From: Candidatus Melainabacteria bacterium
Lineage (GTDB): Bacteria > Cyanobacteriota > Vampirovibrionia > Obscuribacterales > Obscuribacteraceae
Length of the DNA stretch: 64,000 bases
Reading direction: 5' to 3'
NCBI GenBank assembly: GCA_027451745.1
Contig: DAIDIP010000013.1
Coordinates: 1 to 64,000 of the forward strand
The notes below the pieces were generated by a model, which was not told where the DNA came from, did no database searches, and was given only the letters and a program-made list of their open reading frames with translations. Made by a program: the position numbers and the translations under genes. Each line of letters opens with the position of its first letter. Positions within the stretch are counted from its first letter, which is position 1. Shown here one piece after another: positions 1 to 9,861 of this stretch.

Positions 1-3000
1 ACCAATAATGATAACAGCATTGGCAATGGTAATATCACTCTTAATGGAGCTATGCTTTCTACCGGCGGTGCCATTACCCTCACTGGCGGCGCCAATAGCA
101 CTCTCACTATTAATTCATCTGCTAGCATTGCTACTTCCGGCACTGGTACTGATGTCTCCCTTTCTGCTCAAACAGTCAATAATCAAAGCACAGTTACCTC
201 CAATCAAGACCTCATCATTGCTACCGATGACGTTAGCCACATACATACTATGACCTCCGGCAGAGATTTCGATATTTCTACTTTTACGCCTGGAGCCCCT
301 TTAACTATTAATTCTACTACGGGCTTAAATTTAACAGCCGTAAGAAATATCAATTTTGGCTACAGCAATGCTAGCCAAATTACCGTCACCAACGTTAATG
401 TCTTGGCTGGTAATAATATTTCTTTCAATGGTGGTACTAATTCTGTATCCGCTCCACTCGCTTCTATTTCTGGCACTGTAATTGGCGGCGGTGTTGGTAA
501 TTTAATTGGTAGTTCATTTAGTTTAAGTACTAATTCTGATCATATTACTTTGGGTGCCATGACTTCTCCTGGTAATATAACTGTCACCAATAACGATACC
601 AGTTTAGGTAATGGCAATGTCTCAGTTACTGCTAATATCTCTTCTTCTAGTGGCGCCATTAGCTTAACTACCGGCACTAACGGTACTCTTTCTATTCCAC
701 TTGGTGTAAGCGTTACTGCTTCTGGTACTGATGTTACTTTAGCTGGCAAAACTCTTAATAACGCGGGTTCTGTTTCTTCTAATCGTGACCTCATTATCGC
801 TGCTGATAGTGTAAGTATTTCCGGTACTTTTAGCAACACGCGGGACCTGGACATTTCCAGCTTTACTGCCGGCTCTCCTTTAAATATTACCTCCGCTTTT
901 GGCATCACTTTTGCTGCTACCCGTAACCTCAACTTTGGCTACAGCAATCCTTCTCCAATTACCGTATCTGGTGTACCACTTGTAGCAGGCAATAATATTT
1001 CTTTCAACGGTGGCACTTATTCGGTTTCAGTTTCTGCAACATCTGTTACGGGCACCGTTATTGGCGGTGGTACAAGTAACCTTATAGGTAGCTCTTTCAA
1101 TCTTAGCAATACTACCGGCAATATTTCACTAGGCGCCATGACTTCTACAGGCAATATTACCGTAACCAATGGCGACAATACTATAGGCAATGGTAATGTC
1201 GCTGTTAATTCTGGTATCGCTTCTACTGGCGGCGCCATTAGTTTAGCTACCGGCTCCAATGGCACTCTTTCCATTACTGGCACTGGCAGCTTAACTACTA
1301 GTGGCACTGGCACTGATATCTCTGTCACGGGTAAGACTTTGACTAATTCAGGCTCCATCACTTCCGCTCGTGATGTATATGTCGCTTCTGATGACCTTGG
1401 TCATACAGGCATCGCAAATATCGCTCGCGATTTATATATCTCTAGTTTCACACCTGGCGACCCTATCAATATAAACACCGATAGCTTAGCTTCTGTTTTA
1501 GGTCGTAATCTCATCATCGGTTACAATAGCCCTGCTCAAATTACTATCACTGGTACAGCTTTTGGCTCTGGCAACAATCTCTACTTAAATGGCGGTACTA
1601 ATGCTGTTTCAATTAACGTAGGACTCTTATCATTACCTGGCGCAATCATTGGTTATGGTCCTGGCAATTTAATCGGCAGCTCACTTACGCTCACTACTGC
1701 TACTGGCAATGTTCCACTAGGAGCCATGACTTCTACGGGTAACATTACTGTAACTACAAATGACACTACTGTAGGCAGTGGCAATATCTCTGTTTCTGGT
1801 GCTGTTTCTTCTAGCGGTGGTGCTATTAGTTTAACTGGCGGTACTCACGGCACACTTTCTCTAGCCGGTACTGGTAGCTTAACTACTAGCGGTACAGGTA
1901 CTGATATTACTTTATCCGCTCCAACTGTATCCAATTCTGGTTCTGTCTCTTCTAATCGTGATCTCATCCTCTCATTTAATAATTTAAATATTCCTGGCAC
2001 TTTGGCTTCTGCTCGAGATCTCGATATTTCTAGCTATACTTCTGGCGGACCTCTCGTTATTACTGATGGTACAGGACTTACTTTGTCCGCTGTTCGCAAT
2101 ATCAATTTCGGCTATAGTAATGCTTCGCAAATTACCATTAGCGACATAGCAATTAGCGCTGGAAATAATGTATCTTTCAATGGTGGTACAAATCCAGTTG
2201 CTGTTACTGCAACTTCCATCTCCGGCACAGTCTTAGGCTCTGGCGCTAGTAACTTAATTGGTAGCTCCTTTAACCTTTCCAGCGCCACCGGCAATATTAC
2301 TTTAGGAGCTATGACCTCTCCTGGTAATATTACTGTCGCAAATAACGATGCTGCTGTTGGCTCTGGTAGTGTCTCAGTTAATTCTGGTATCTCATCCACC
2401 GGCGGTGCTATTAGTCTTACAACTGGCGCAAATGGCACACTTACCATTGGCGGTACTGCTAGCTTAACTACAAGTGGCACGGGAACCGATATTAGTGTTT
2501 CCGGCAAAGCCGTTGATAATAATGGAGTTATTACTGCAAATCGCGATCTAATCGTTGCCTCCGACGATTTAAGTCATGCTGGTACTGCTAGCTCGGGCCG
2601 TGACCTCGATATCTCTAGCTTCACTCCTGGCGCTCCTCTCTTAATCAATAGCTCTAGCTTCTCCTCTGCTGTTGTTCGCAATATTAACCTTGGCTTTAAT
2701 AATCCTTCTCAAATTACCGTTACTGGACCTGCCGTTGCTTGCGGTGGATATGTCTCATTTAACGGTGGCACTAATCCTGTTTCTGTCACTATCACTTCTG
2801 GTTCTTTTACTGCTCCTATTATTGGTGGCGGTCCTGGCAATCTCATTGGTAGTTCTTTCACTTTCTCTACTACTTCCGGCAGCGTTACTTTGGGTGCCAT
2901 GACTTCTACTGGTAATATTACTGTCACTAATACTGACAGCAGTATTGGTAATGGTAATGTTAGTATCAGTGCTGCCGTCTCCTCTACCGGTGGCGCTATC

Positions 3001-6000
3001 AGTTTAACTACAGGCACCAATGGCACTCTCTCTATAGCCGGTACTGGCAGCTTAACTACTAGTGGTACAGGTACTGATATTTCTGTTATTGGTAAGAACT
3101 TAACTAACTCTGGAGTCGTTACTTCTGCCCGTGATGTATTTGTCTCTTCTAATGACCTCAGCGATGCTGGCGTAAATAATATTGCTCGTGACTTGTATAT
3201 CTCTAGCTTTACTGCTGGCGCTCCGCTTACAATCAATACTGCCGCTTTAGGTGGCTCTGTTGTAGGTCGCAATATTATTCTTGGCTACAATAATCCTTCT
3301 CAAATTACTGTTACCGGTGTAGCTTTTGGTTCTGGTAATGATCTCTATCTTAACGGCGGCACAAATCCAGTTTCTATTAATGTAGGCGCCTTAATAGTCC
3401 CTGGCTCAATCATTGGCTACGGCCCTGGCAATTTAGTCGGTAGCTCATTCACAATCACAACGACTACAGGCAATATTCCATTAGGTGCCATGACTTCTAC
3501 CGGCAATATTACTGCTACTACTAATGACACTGCTGTAGGTAGTGGTAATATTACTGTTTCTGAAGCTGTTGCTTCTTCTGGTGGGGCTATTACTTTAACC
3601 GGTGGCACTCATGGCACAATTTCCATCACTGGTACAGGTAGTTTAACTACCAGCGGTACAGGTACCGATATTTCTCTCACCGCTCCAACTTATAGCAATT
3701 CTGGTTCTGCCTCATCTAACCGTGACCTTATCCTTGCTGCAGATAGTATTTCTAGCACCGGTCCTATGACTACAACTAGAGACTTTGATATTTCTAGTTA
3801 TACTGCTGGTGCTACTCTATCCCTCAGTTCTGCTACTGGTATTACACTGAGTGCATCTCGCGATATTAACCTTGGCTACAATAACGCTTCTCAAATTACT
3901 ATCACTGGTTTAGCAATTAGTGCTGGTAATAATGTATCTTTCAATGGTGGTACTAATCCTGTTGCTGTTACTGCTACTTCTATCTCCGGTACAATCTTAG
4001 GTGCTGGTGTCGGTAACCTTATTGGCAGCTCTTTCAATCTTTCCAGCACAACAGGCAATATTACCCTAGGCGCTATGACTTCTACTGGTAATGTTACTGT
4101 CGCTAATAACGATGCTGCTGTAGGCTCTGGTAATGTCAGCATTAACTCGCCTATCTCTTCTACTGGTGGTGCTATCAGTTTAACCACTGGTGCAAATGGT
4201 ACTATAGCAATTAGTGCCACTGGCAGCTTAACTACATCTGGCACTGGTACTGATATTTCTGTTGCTGGTAAAAACTTAACTAATGACGGTTCTATTAACT
4301 CTGCCCGTGATGTTTACGTTTCCTCCAATGATCTAACCGCTACCGGCGCAGATCACATTACTCGTGACTTGTATATCTCTAGCTTTACTGCCGGTGCTCC
4401 TATCAATATAAATACTGATAGCTTAGCTTCAACTCTTGGTCGCAATTTAATTCTTGGTTACAATAATCCTTCTCAAATTACTGTTACCGGCACTGCTTTT
4501 GGCTCCGGTAATGATCTCTACTTTAACGGCGGCACTAATGCTGTTTCTATTAACGTCGGCTTCCTAATGGTTCCTGGCTCAATCATTGGCTATGGCCCGG
4601 GTAATTTAATTGGTAGTTCTCTCACAATTACCACCGCCACAGGCAATATTCCATTAGGCGCTATGACTTCTACTGGCAATATTACTGCCACTACAAATGA
4701 TGCTGCTGTAGGCAGCGGCAATGTCTCTGTTAGCGCTGCCATCTCTTCCACCGGTGGTGCTATTAGTTTAACTACTGGTACTAATGGTACTCTCGCTATC
4801 TCTGGCACTGGTAGCCTAACTACAAGCGGCTCAGGTACTGACATTTTTGTCATTGGTAAAAACTTAACCAATTCTGGCTTTGTTACTTCTGCCCGCGACG
4901 TATATGTCTCTTCCAACGACTTAAGTGATGCTGGCGTAAATAATATTACTCGCGATTTATATATCTCCAGCTTTACTGCCGGTGCTCCTCTTACAATCAA
5001 TACTGCTGCTTTAGGTGGCTCTACCGTGGGCCGTAACATTATCCTTGGTTACAATAATCCTTCTCAAATCACTGTCACCGGTGTAGCCTTTGGCTCCGGC
5101 AATAATCTCTATCTTAATGGCGGCACTAATCCTGTTTCTATTACTGTGGGTGCTTTAATAGTCCCAGGATCAATTATTGGCTATGGCCCTGGTAATGTAG
5201 TCGGCAGCTCATTCACAATCACAACGACTACAGGCAATATTCCATTAGGAGCCATGACCTCTACCGGTAATATTACTGTTACTACTAATGACACTGCTGT
5301 AGGCAGCGGTAATATCTCTATCTCTGGTGCAATTTCTTCTACCGGTGGTGCTATTACTTTAACTGGTGGCACTCATGGCATACTTTCCCTAAGTGGCACA
5401 GGTAGTTTATTAACTACTAGCGGTACAGGTACTGATATTTCTTTAACTGCTCCAACTTACACCAACGCCGGTTCTGTTTCTTCTAATCGTGATCTCATCC
5501 TTGCTTCAGATAGTATTTCTAGTACCGGCACTATGACCTCAAGTAGAGATTTGGATATTTCCAGTTATACTGCTGGGGCTGCTCTATCTCTCAACTCTGC
5601 TAACGGTATTACACTAAGTGCTGCTCGTGATATTAATCTTGGTTTCAACAATGCTTCTCAAATTACTGTCACAGGTTTAGCTATTACTGCTGGTAATCAT
5701 GTCTCTTTCAACGGTGGCACAAATTCAGTTGCTGTTACTGCCACTTCTGTTTCCGGTACTGTTATTGGTGGTGGACTTGGTAATTTAATTGGCAGTTCTT
5801 TCAACTTATCCAACACTACTGGTAATATTTCTTTGGGTGCTATGACCTCTACCGGCGGTATTATTGTTATTAATAATGACGCTTCTTTGGGCAATGGCAA
5901 CATTACTCTGGACGGAGCCATTTCTTCTACCGGTGGTGCTATCAGTTTAACGGCCGGTTCTAATAGCAATCTCACTATTAATCCTTCTGGCAGTATTGCT

Positions 6001-7603
6001 ACCTTTGGTTTCGGTACTGATATCTCTCTATCCGCTAAAATTGTCAGCAATCAAAATACAGTTAATTCCAATCGCGATCTCATTATTGCTACCGACGATC
6101 TTGCTCACGTACATTTTATGACTTCTGGTCGAGATCTCGATATCTCCAGTTTTACTCCAGGCGCTCCTTTAGCTATTACCTCTGCTCTTGGACTTAATTT
6201 AACTGCTACTAGAGACATAAACTTTGGCCATAATAATCCTTCCCAAATCACAATCACTAATGTTAATGTCTCTGCTGGCAATAATGTTACTTTTAACGGT
6301 GGCACTAATCCTGTTTCTGCTCCTCTTGCTTCTATTACTGGTACTGTTATTGGCGATGGTGTTGGCAATCTAATTGGCAGTTCGTTTGAATTAAGCACTA
6401 CCTCTGGTCATATTACTTTAGGCGCCATGACTTCTCCTGGTAATATTACTGTCACTAATAACGATACTAGTATCGGCAATGGCAATGTCACTGTCACGTC
6501 TTCTATCTCGTCCACTGGTGGTGCTATTAGTTTAACTACTGGCACTAATGGTACGCTAGTTATTAATGGCACAGGTGGCTTAAATACAAGTGGCACCGGT
6601 ACCGATATTACCGTTGCTGGAGCAGTCCTGACCAATTCTGGCAATGTAACATCAAATAGAGACTTGATCATAAGTGCAAACAATTTATCTCAAGAAGGTG
6701 TTATGACAGCCAACAGAGACTTAGATATTGCCACCTTTACACCTGGTACACCGCTCACAATTAATTCTAGTAGTGGATTGGCATTCACAGCATCGCGAGA
6801 TATCAATTTTGGCTTTAACAATGTTTCTCAAATTACAGTTACAGGCATAGCAATTAATGCTGGAAATAATATAACATTCAATGGGGGAACAAATGCAGTC
6901 GCCGTTAGTGCTACATCTATTACCGGTACAATCAGCGGTGCTGGTGCTGATAATCTTATTGGTAGTTCGTTCAGTCTAAACAATACCTCAGGAAATATAA
7001 CTTTAGGTACCATTAGATCTCCTGGCATAATTACTGTTACCAACGGCGATAATGCAATTGGAATTGGTCATGGGAATATTTCTATTGTTGGTACAGTTGC
7101 TTCTATTGGATCGCAAATCAGTCTAACTTCTGGAAACAATGGCACACTCACCGTTGATATCGGTGGAGAAGTTTCCACATCTGCTAGCGGTACAGATATA
7201 TCTATAACGTCTAAAACATTGATTAATCTCACCAACATAGCGTCTAATCGAGATCTATTGGTACTAACAGATACATTGCAAAATGCAAATACTATAACAG
7301 CTATTCGAGACATAGACATCTCTAGTCTTACACCACTGGGAGCAATATCAATTGGTTCTCCCAATAGCGTATATACTGCTGGCAGAGATATAAACTTTGC
7401 TTATAATAGTCCTTCCCAGATAACAATAACTGGCGGAGCTCTTAGTGCCGGTAATAATATATCGTTCAATGGCGGTACCCATGCTGTAAGCGCTAACCTT
7501 GATTCGGTTGGTAGCACAATAATTGGGGCTGGACCAAGCAATTTAATCGGCAGTTCATTTGACCTAACAACATCTTCTGGTAACATCACTTTAGGAGCAA
7601 TGA
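1..7603 (+). repeat. Tandem array of ~588-bp coding repeats
   Basis: Taking the Thr-Ser codons of the GAMTS motif as phase marker, unit boundaries fall at 562, 1141, 1729, 2314, 2902, 3493, 4078, 4666, 5257, 5845, 6430, 7015 and 7603. That gives twelve complete units plus one partial 5' unit, with spacings of 579, 588, 585, 588, 591, 585, 588, 591, 588, 585, 585 and 588 bp, all multiples of three. Units fall into subtypes: type A carries TSARDVYV and IIGYGPGN (units starting 1141, 2902, 4078, 4666). Type B carries SSNRDLI with an ISAGN-like motif (562, 1729, 3493, 5257; 6430 more distantly). Type C carries the V-N-V plus SAPLASI signature (the first partial unit and 5845). The unit at 2314 is mixed and the one at 7015 is the most divergent. 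Confidence 0.9.
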
Positions 7604-9819
7604 CCTCTCCGGGAAATATTACTGTAACGAACACTGATAATACACCTGGCGCTGGAAATACAAGTATAAGTGGGAGCATATCCTCAACGGGTGCCACAGT
7701 CGCTGTAACCGCAGGCCCTAATGGTATCCTAACTATTGCTTCCGGCATTACAGTTTCAGGTAACACAGGCATTGTATTTACTGCCCCAACCCAAAACATT
7801 AATGGCATAGCCACAGCAGCAACAGGTAATCTCAGCTTACAAAGTAATGCTGCCGATTTCTCACTAGCAGTAAATATGGGAGCAGACGTAGGCAGCATAG
7901 CAAGTCAATTAGTAGCTAGCGGCGGTGATATCATCTTCAACAATACTAACGCTGGAGCCATAACCATCACCGGTGGTGCTAGCAACGGCATCATATCTGC
8001 CAATAATAATGTTGTGATGAATGGCGGTACCGGTGCAATTAATAGTAATAATAAACAAATCATTGGCTGCATACAACCAAATGGCTCGTCCGTATCCATC
8101 CAAACCTCAGTTGGCGATCTCGATTTCTGTCTTGGTGTTGACACTTCATCTCTCACTGGTTCGGGTGGCGCAGTAACAATTGCTGCTAACGGTGGCGCAG
8201 TTAATAGTGGACCAATAACTACTAATGGTATAGGGGCTGGCAATGCTGCTGGCAATATAACTATTACCGCAAGTAATGGTGTAACCATAAGTGATATTAA
8301 TGCTAACGGCACAGGAGGCGCTTCTGGAGGCACAGTCAATATTAGTGCAACAGGACAAACAATAACAGGCACTTATATTAGTGCTACAGGAAGCGGTAAT
8401 GGTGGCAGCATAAGTTTAAACGGAAGTAGTCTGATCTTATCTGGTCAAGATGGCAGCGGAAATAGCATCGATACAGATTCTGCAACTGGAAATCCTGGCA
8501 CCATATCTATAACTACGACAGCATTAAGTCCATTCACAATCGGCGCTGGAGCTGGCAGTGGGAACGGTATTGCTGGAAACATCAGTGCTAATGGAATTAA
8601 TGGTGGCACAATACAAATTACAAATTATGGCAATCAAATTATAAATGGCATAGTAACAGCCAATGGTACTACCGGAAGTGGTGGCACAATATTGTTCCAA
8701 GGACAACAACCGGCAGGTTCAGCAGCTTTAATTACTCAATTTAATGGTGGATTACTCCAAGCTACAAATACAGCCGATGATTCTGGCATTATAGGTTTCA
8801 ATGGCGGCGCCAGCCAAAATGTTAGCTTAACCGGCAATGGCGTCGTTCATGCTGGGCAAGTAGTCCGGGCTGGTAATTTGGATCCAAATACCTTAGCGTT
8901 GTTGTCACAACCAGCCGGCAAGGTAATAGTCGAGCCAACTGTATTAATAAGCAATGCGTTTGAAACTAATGGCAATCAACCAATACCTCCAACACCACAA
9001 CCAACTCCATCGCCTACCCCAACTCCAGGACCTACACCCATAATTATATCTTTACTTCCATCTGGCACTCTTAACGCTGCCTTAGATATATCTCGCACAG
9101 CAACTGACAATACACCTATCTATGGCTATGCAGATCTGCGTCGCAGACAAAAACCAGAACACATGGTCGCTTACGGCAGAGTAGAAGAATTCTCTTATCT
9201 TATCCCCGGAACTAAATTCTACGGTCATAACTTTGACGATCTAAGAATACGTCAATTAACTAATCAAGGAATGGAATTAATGGCCAATTCTAATGGTAAT
9301 TATTTAAACATCGATAAAGGCAACATACTTGTATCACCTGACAGTGATGTAATAATTGGTACTCATGAAGCTAATATACACATAGCCAAAGGTTCTACAG
9401 TATTCGTTATGGAATCTGGGAGTCAAGTTGTTCTCTATGATTTGTGTCAAAGTGCTCCTAATCAAGTTAAAGTATTAGTCAACAAAGAAAAAATCAGCAT
9501 GGAACCAGGACGCCTACTTGTCTTAACCCGAGAACATGCATCAAACTTTGAAATGTTAGATGCGAGCTGCCACAGCGTTCCATACCGTAAAGCTACGCCA
9601 GTAGAACTCAAAAATAAAGAAGTGCAAGCATTTGTTGCGGAATTCTCCATTGCTTCTTCTTTCTTGAATATCAGCCCTCTAAATGATTTAATTGCTTCCA
9701 TTAAAAAAGAAGATCAAGCAATTCTTGATCGAATTATAAAAGGCGCAGCTATTTTGGGCGACTTTACAGATATAATTCAGCCTGAAGAAATCGCTCGTAC
9801 TGGTGGACAGTTACAATAA
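1..9819 (+). CDS. Giant tandem-repeat surface protein with FecR-like C-terminal domain (5' end outside window)
   Basis: The reading frame is open from base 1, so the N-terminus and any signal peptide lie upstream; 3272 residues are visible. Residues 1 to about 2535 are Gly/Ser/Thr/Asn-rich beta-strand repeats of 193-197 residues. Each carries recurring motifs such as GAMTS(T/P)GNITVT, SLTTSGTGTDIS, (S/T)NRDL, RDLDISSF, SQITVTG, SFNGGTN and GNLIGSSF. Residues 2535-2985 are non-repetitive but still Gly/Asn-rich, resembling filamentous-haemagglutinin-type beta-helix sequence. A Pro/Thr linker follows at about 2995-3017, then a globular C-terminal domain (about 3040-3272) with a FecR-like pattern (beta-strands around NIHIAKGSTVFVMESG and a later MEPGRLLVL). 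Inference: an exported adhesin or surface-layer protein; export route unknown. The FecR-like call is tentative. No transporter or processing partner is visible nearby. Confidence 0.85.
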   Translation, partial: TNNDNSIGNGNITLNGAMLSTGGAITLTGGANSTLTINSSASIATSGTGTDVSLSAQTVNNQSTVTSNQDLIIATDDVSHIHTMTSGRDFDISTFTPGAPLTINSTTGLNLTAVRNINFGYSNASQITVTNVNVLAGNNISFNGGTNSVSAPLASISGTVIGGGVGNLIGSSFSLSTNSDHITLGAMTSPGNITVTNNDTSLGNGNVSVTANISSSSGAISLTTGTNGTLSIPLGVSVTASGTDVTLAGKTLNNAGSVSSNRDLIIAADSVSISGTFSNTRDLDISSFTAGSPLNITSAFGITFAATRNLNFGYSNPSPITVSGVPLVAGNNISFNGGTYSVSVSATSVTGTVIGGGTSNLIGSSFNLSNTTGNISLGAMTSTGNITVTNGDNTIGNGNVAVNSGIASTGGAISLATGSNGTLSITGTGSLTTSGTGTDISVTGKTLTNSGSITSARDVYVASDDLGHTGIANIARDLYISSFTPGDPININTDSLASVLGRNLIIGYNSPAQITITGTAFGSGNNLYLNGGTNAVSINVGLLSLPGAIIGYGPGNLIGSSLTLTTATGNVPLGAMTSTGNITVTTNDTTVGSGNISVSGAVSSSGGAISLTGGTHGTLSLAGTGSLTTSGTGTDITLSAPTVSNSGSVSSNRDLILSFNNLNIPGTLASARDLDISSYTSGGPLVITDGTGLTLSAVRNINFGYSNASQITISDIAISAGNNVSFNGGTNPVAVTATSISGTVLGSGASNLIGSSFNLSSATGNITLGAMTSPGNITVANNDAAVGSGSVSVNSGISSTGGAISLTTGANGTLTIGGTASLTTSGTGTDISVSGKAVDNNGVITANRDLIVASDDLSHAGTASSGRDLDISSFTPGAPLLINSSSFSSAVVRNINLGFNNPSQITVTGPAVACGGYVSFNGGTNPVSVTITSGSFTAPIIGGGPGNLIGSSFTFSTTSGSVTLGAMTSTGNITVTNTDSSIGNGNVSISAAVSSTGGAISLTTGTNGTLSIAGTGSLTTSGTGTDISVIGKNLTNSGVVTSARDVFVSSNDLSDAGVNNIARDLYISSFTAGAPLTINTAALGGSVVGRNIILGYNNPSQITVTGVAFGSGNDLYLNGGTNPVSINVGALIVPGSIIGYGPGNLVGSSFTITTTTGNIPLGAMTSTGNITATTNDTAVGSGNITVSEAVASSGGAITLTGGTHGTISITGTGSLTTSGTGTDISLTAPTYSNSGSASSNRDLILAADSISSTGPMTTTRDFDISSYTAGATLSLSSATGITLSASRDINLGYNNASQITITGLAISAGNNVSFNGGTNPVAVTATSISGTILGAGVGNLIGSSFNLSSTTGNITLGAMTSTGNVTVANNDAAVGSGNVSINSPISSTGGAISLTTGANGTIAISATGSLTTSGTGTDISVAGKNLTNDGSINSARDVYVSSNDLTATGADHITRDLYISSFTAGAPININTDSLASTLGRNLILGYNNPSQITVTGTAFGSGNDLYFNGGTNAVSINVGFLMVPGSIIGYGPGNLIGSSLTITTATGNIPLGAMTSTGNITATTNDAAVGSGNVSVSAAISSTGGAISLTTGTNGTLAISGTGSLTTSGSGTDIFVIGKNLTNSGFVTSARDVYVSSNDLSDAGVNNITRDLYISSFTAGAPLTINTAALGGSTVGRNIILGYNNPSQITVTGVAFGSGNNLYLNGGTNPVSITVGALIVPGSIIGYGPGNVVGSSFTITTTTGNIPLGAMTSTGNITVTTNDTAVGSGNISISGAISSTGGAITLTGGTHGILSLSGTGSLLTTSGTGTDISLTAPTYTNAGSVSSNRDLILASDSISSTGTMTSSRDLDISSYTAGAALSLNSANGITLSAARDINLGFNNASQITVTGLAITAGNHVSFNGGTNSVAVTATSVSGTVIGGGLGNLIGSSFNLSNTTGNISLGAMTSTGGIIVINNDASLGNGNITLDGAISSTGGAISLTAGSNSNLTINPSGSIATFGFGTDISLSAKIVSNQNTVNSNRDLIIATDDLAHVHFMTSGRDLDISSFTPGAPLAITSALGLNLTATRDINFGHNNPSQITITNVNVSAGNNVTFNGGTNPVSAPLASITGTVIGDGVGNLIGSSFELSTTSGHITLGAMTSPGNITVTNNDTSIGNGNVTVTSSISSTGGAISLTTGTNGTLVINGTGGLNTSGTGTDITVAGAVLTNSGNVTSNRDLIISANNLSQEGVMTANRDLDIATFTPGTPLTINSSSGLAFTASRDINFGFNNVSQITVTGIAINAGNNITFNGGTNAVAVSATSITGTISGAGADNLIGSSFSLNNTSGNITLGTIRSPGIITVTNGDNAIGIGHGNISIVGTVASIGSQISLTSGNNGTLTVDIGGEVSTSASGTDISITSKTLINLTNIASNRDLLVLTDTLQNANTITAIRDIDISSLTPLGAISIGSPNSVYTAGRDINFAYNSPSQITITGGALSAGNNISFNGGTHAVSANLDSVGSTIIGAGPSNLIGSSFDLTTSSGNITLGAMTSPGNITVTNTDNTPGAGNTSISGSISSTGATVAVTAGPNGILTIASGITVSGNTGIVFTAPTQNINGIATAATGNLSLQSNAADFSLAVNMGADVGSIASQLVASGGDIIFNNTNAGAITITGGASNGIISANNNVVMNGGTGAINSNNKQIIGCIQPNGSSVSIQTSVGDLDFCLGVDTSSLTGSGGAVTIAANGGAVNSGPITTNGIGAGNAAGNITITASNGVTISDINANGTGGASGGTVNISATGQTITGTYISATGSGNGGSISLNGSSLILSGQDGSGNSIDTDSATGNPGTISITTTALSPFTIGAGAGSGNGIAGNISANGINGGTIQITNYGNQIINGIVTANGTTGSGGTILFQGQQPAGSAALITQFNGGLLQATNTADDSGIIGFNGGASQNVSLTGNGVVHAGQVVRAGNLDPNTLALLSQPAGKVIVEPTVLISNAFETNGNQPIPPTPQPTPSPTPTPGPTPIIISLLPSGTLNAALDISRTATDNTPIYGYADLRRRQKPEHMVAYGRVEEFSYLIPGTKFYGHNFDDLRIRQLTNQGMELMANSNGNYLNIDKGNILVSPDSDVIIGTHEANIHIAKGSTVFVMESGSQVVLYDLCQSAPNQVKVLVNKEKISMEPGRLLVLTREHASNFEMLDASCHSVPYRKATPVELKNKEVQAFVAEFSIASSFLNISPLNDLIASIKKEDQAILDRIIKGAAILGDFTDIIQPEEIARTGGQLQ

Positions 9820-9861
9820 TAGCTATCTATGTAACACGTCTCAGGGGAAGGAAGAACAATA

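Noticed and set aside
1-7603. CRISPR array
   Set aside because: Repeats are ~588 bp, in frame and coding; no short identical repeats with variable spacers anywhere in the window.
540-9701. Many antisense open frames of 60-190 codons across the giant repeat gene
   Set aside because: They recur with the repeat period, are products of the pyrimidine-rich codon use in the sense frame, and have Val/Pro/Leu-rich low-complexity composition without a ribosome site.
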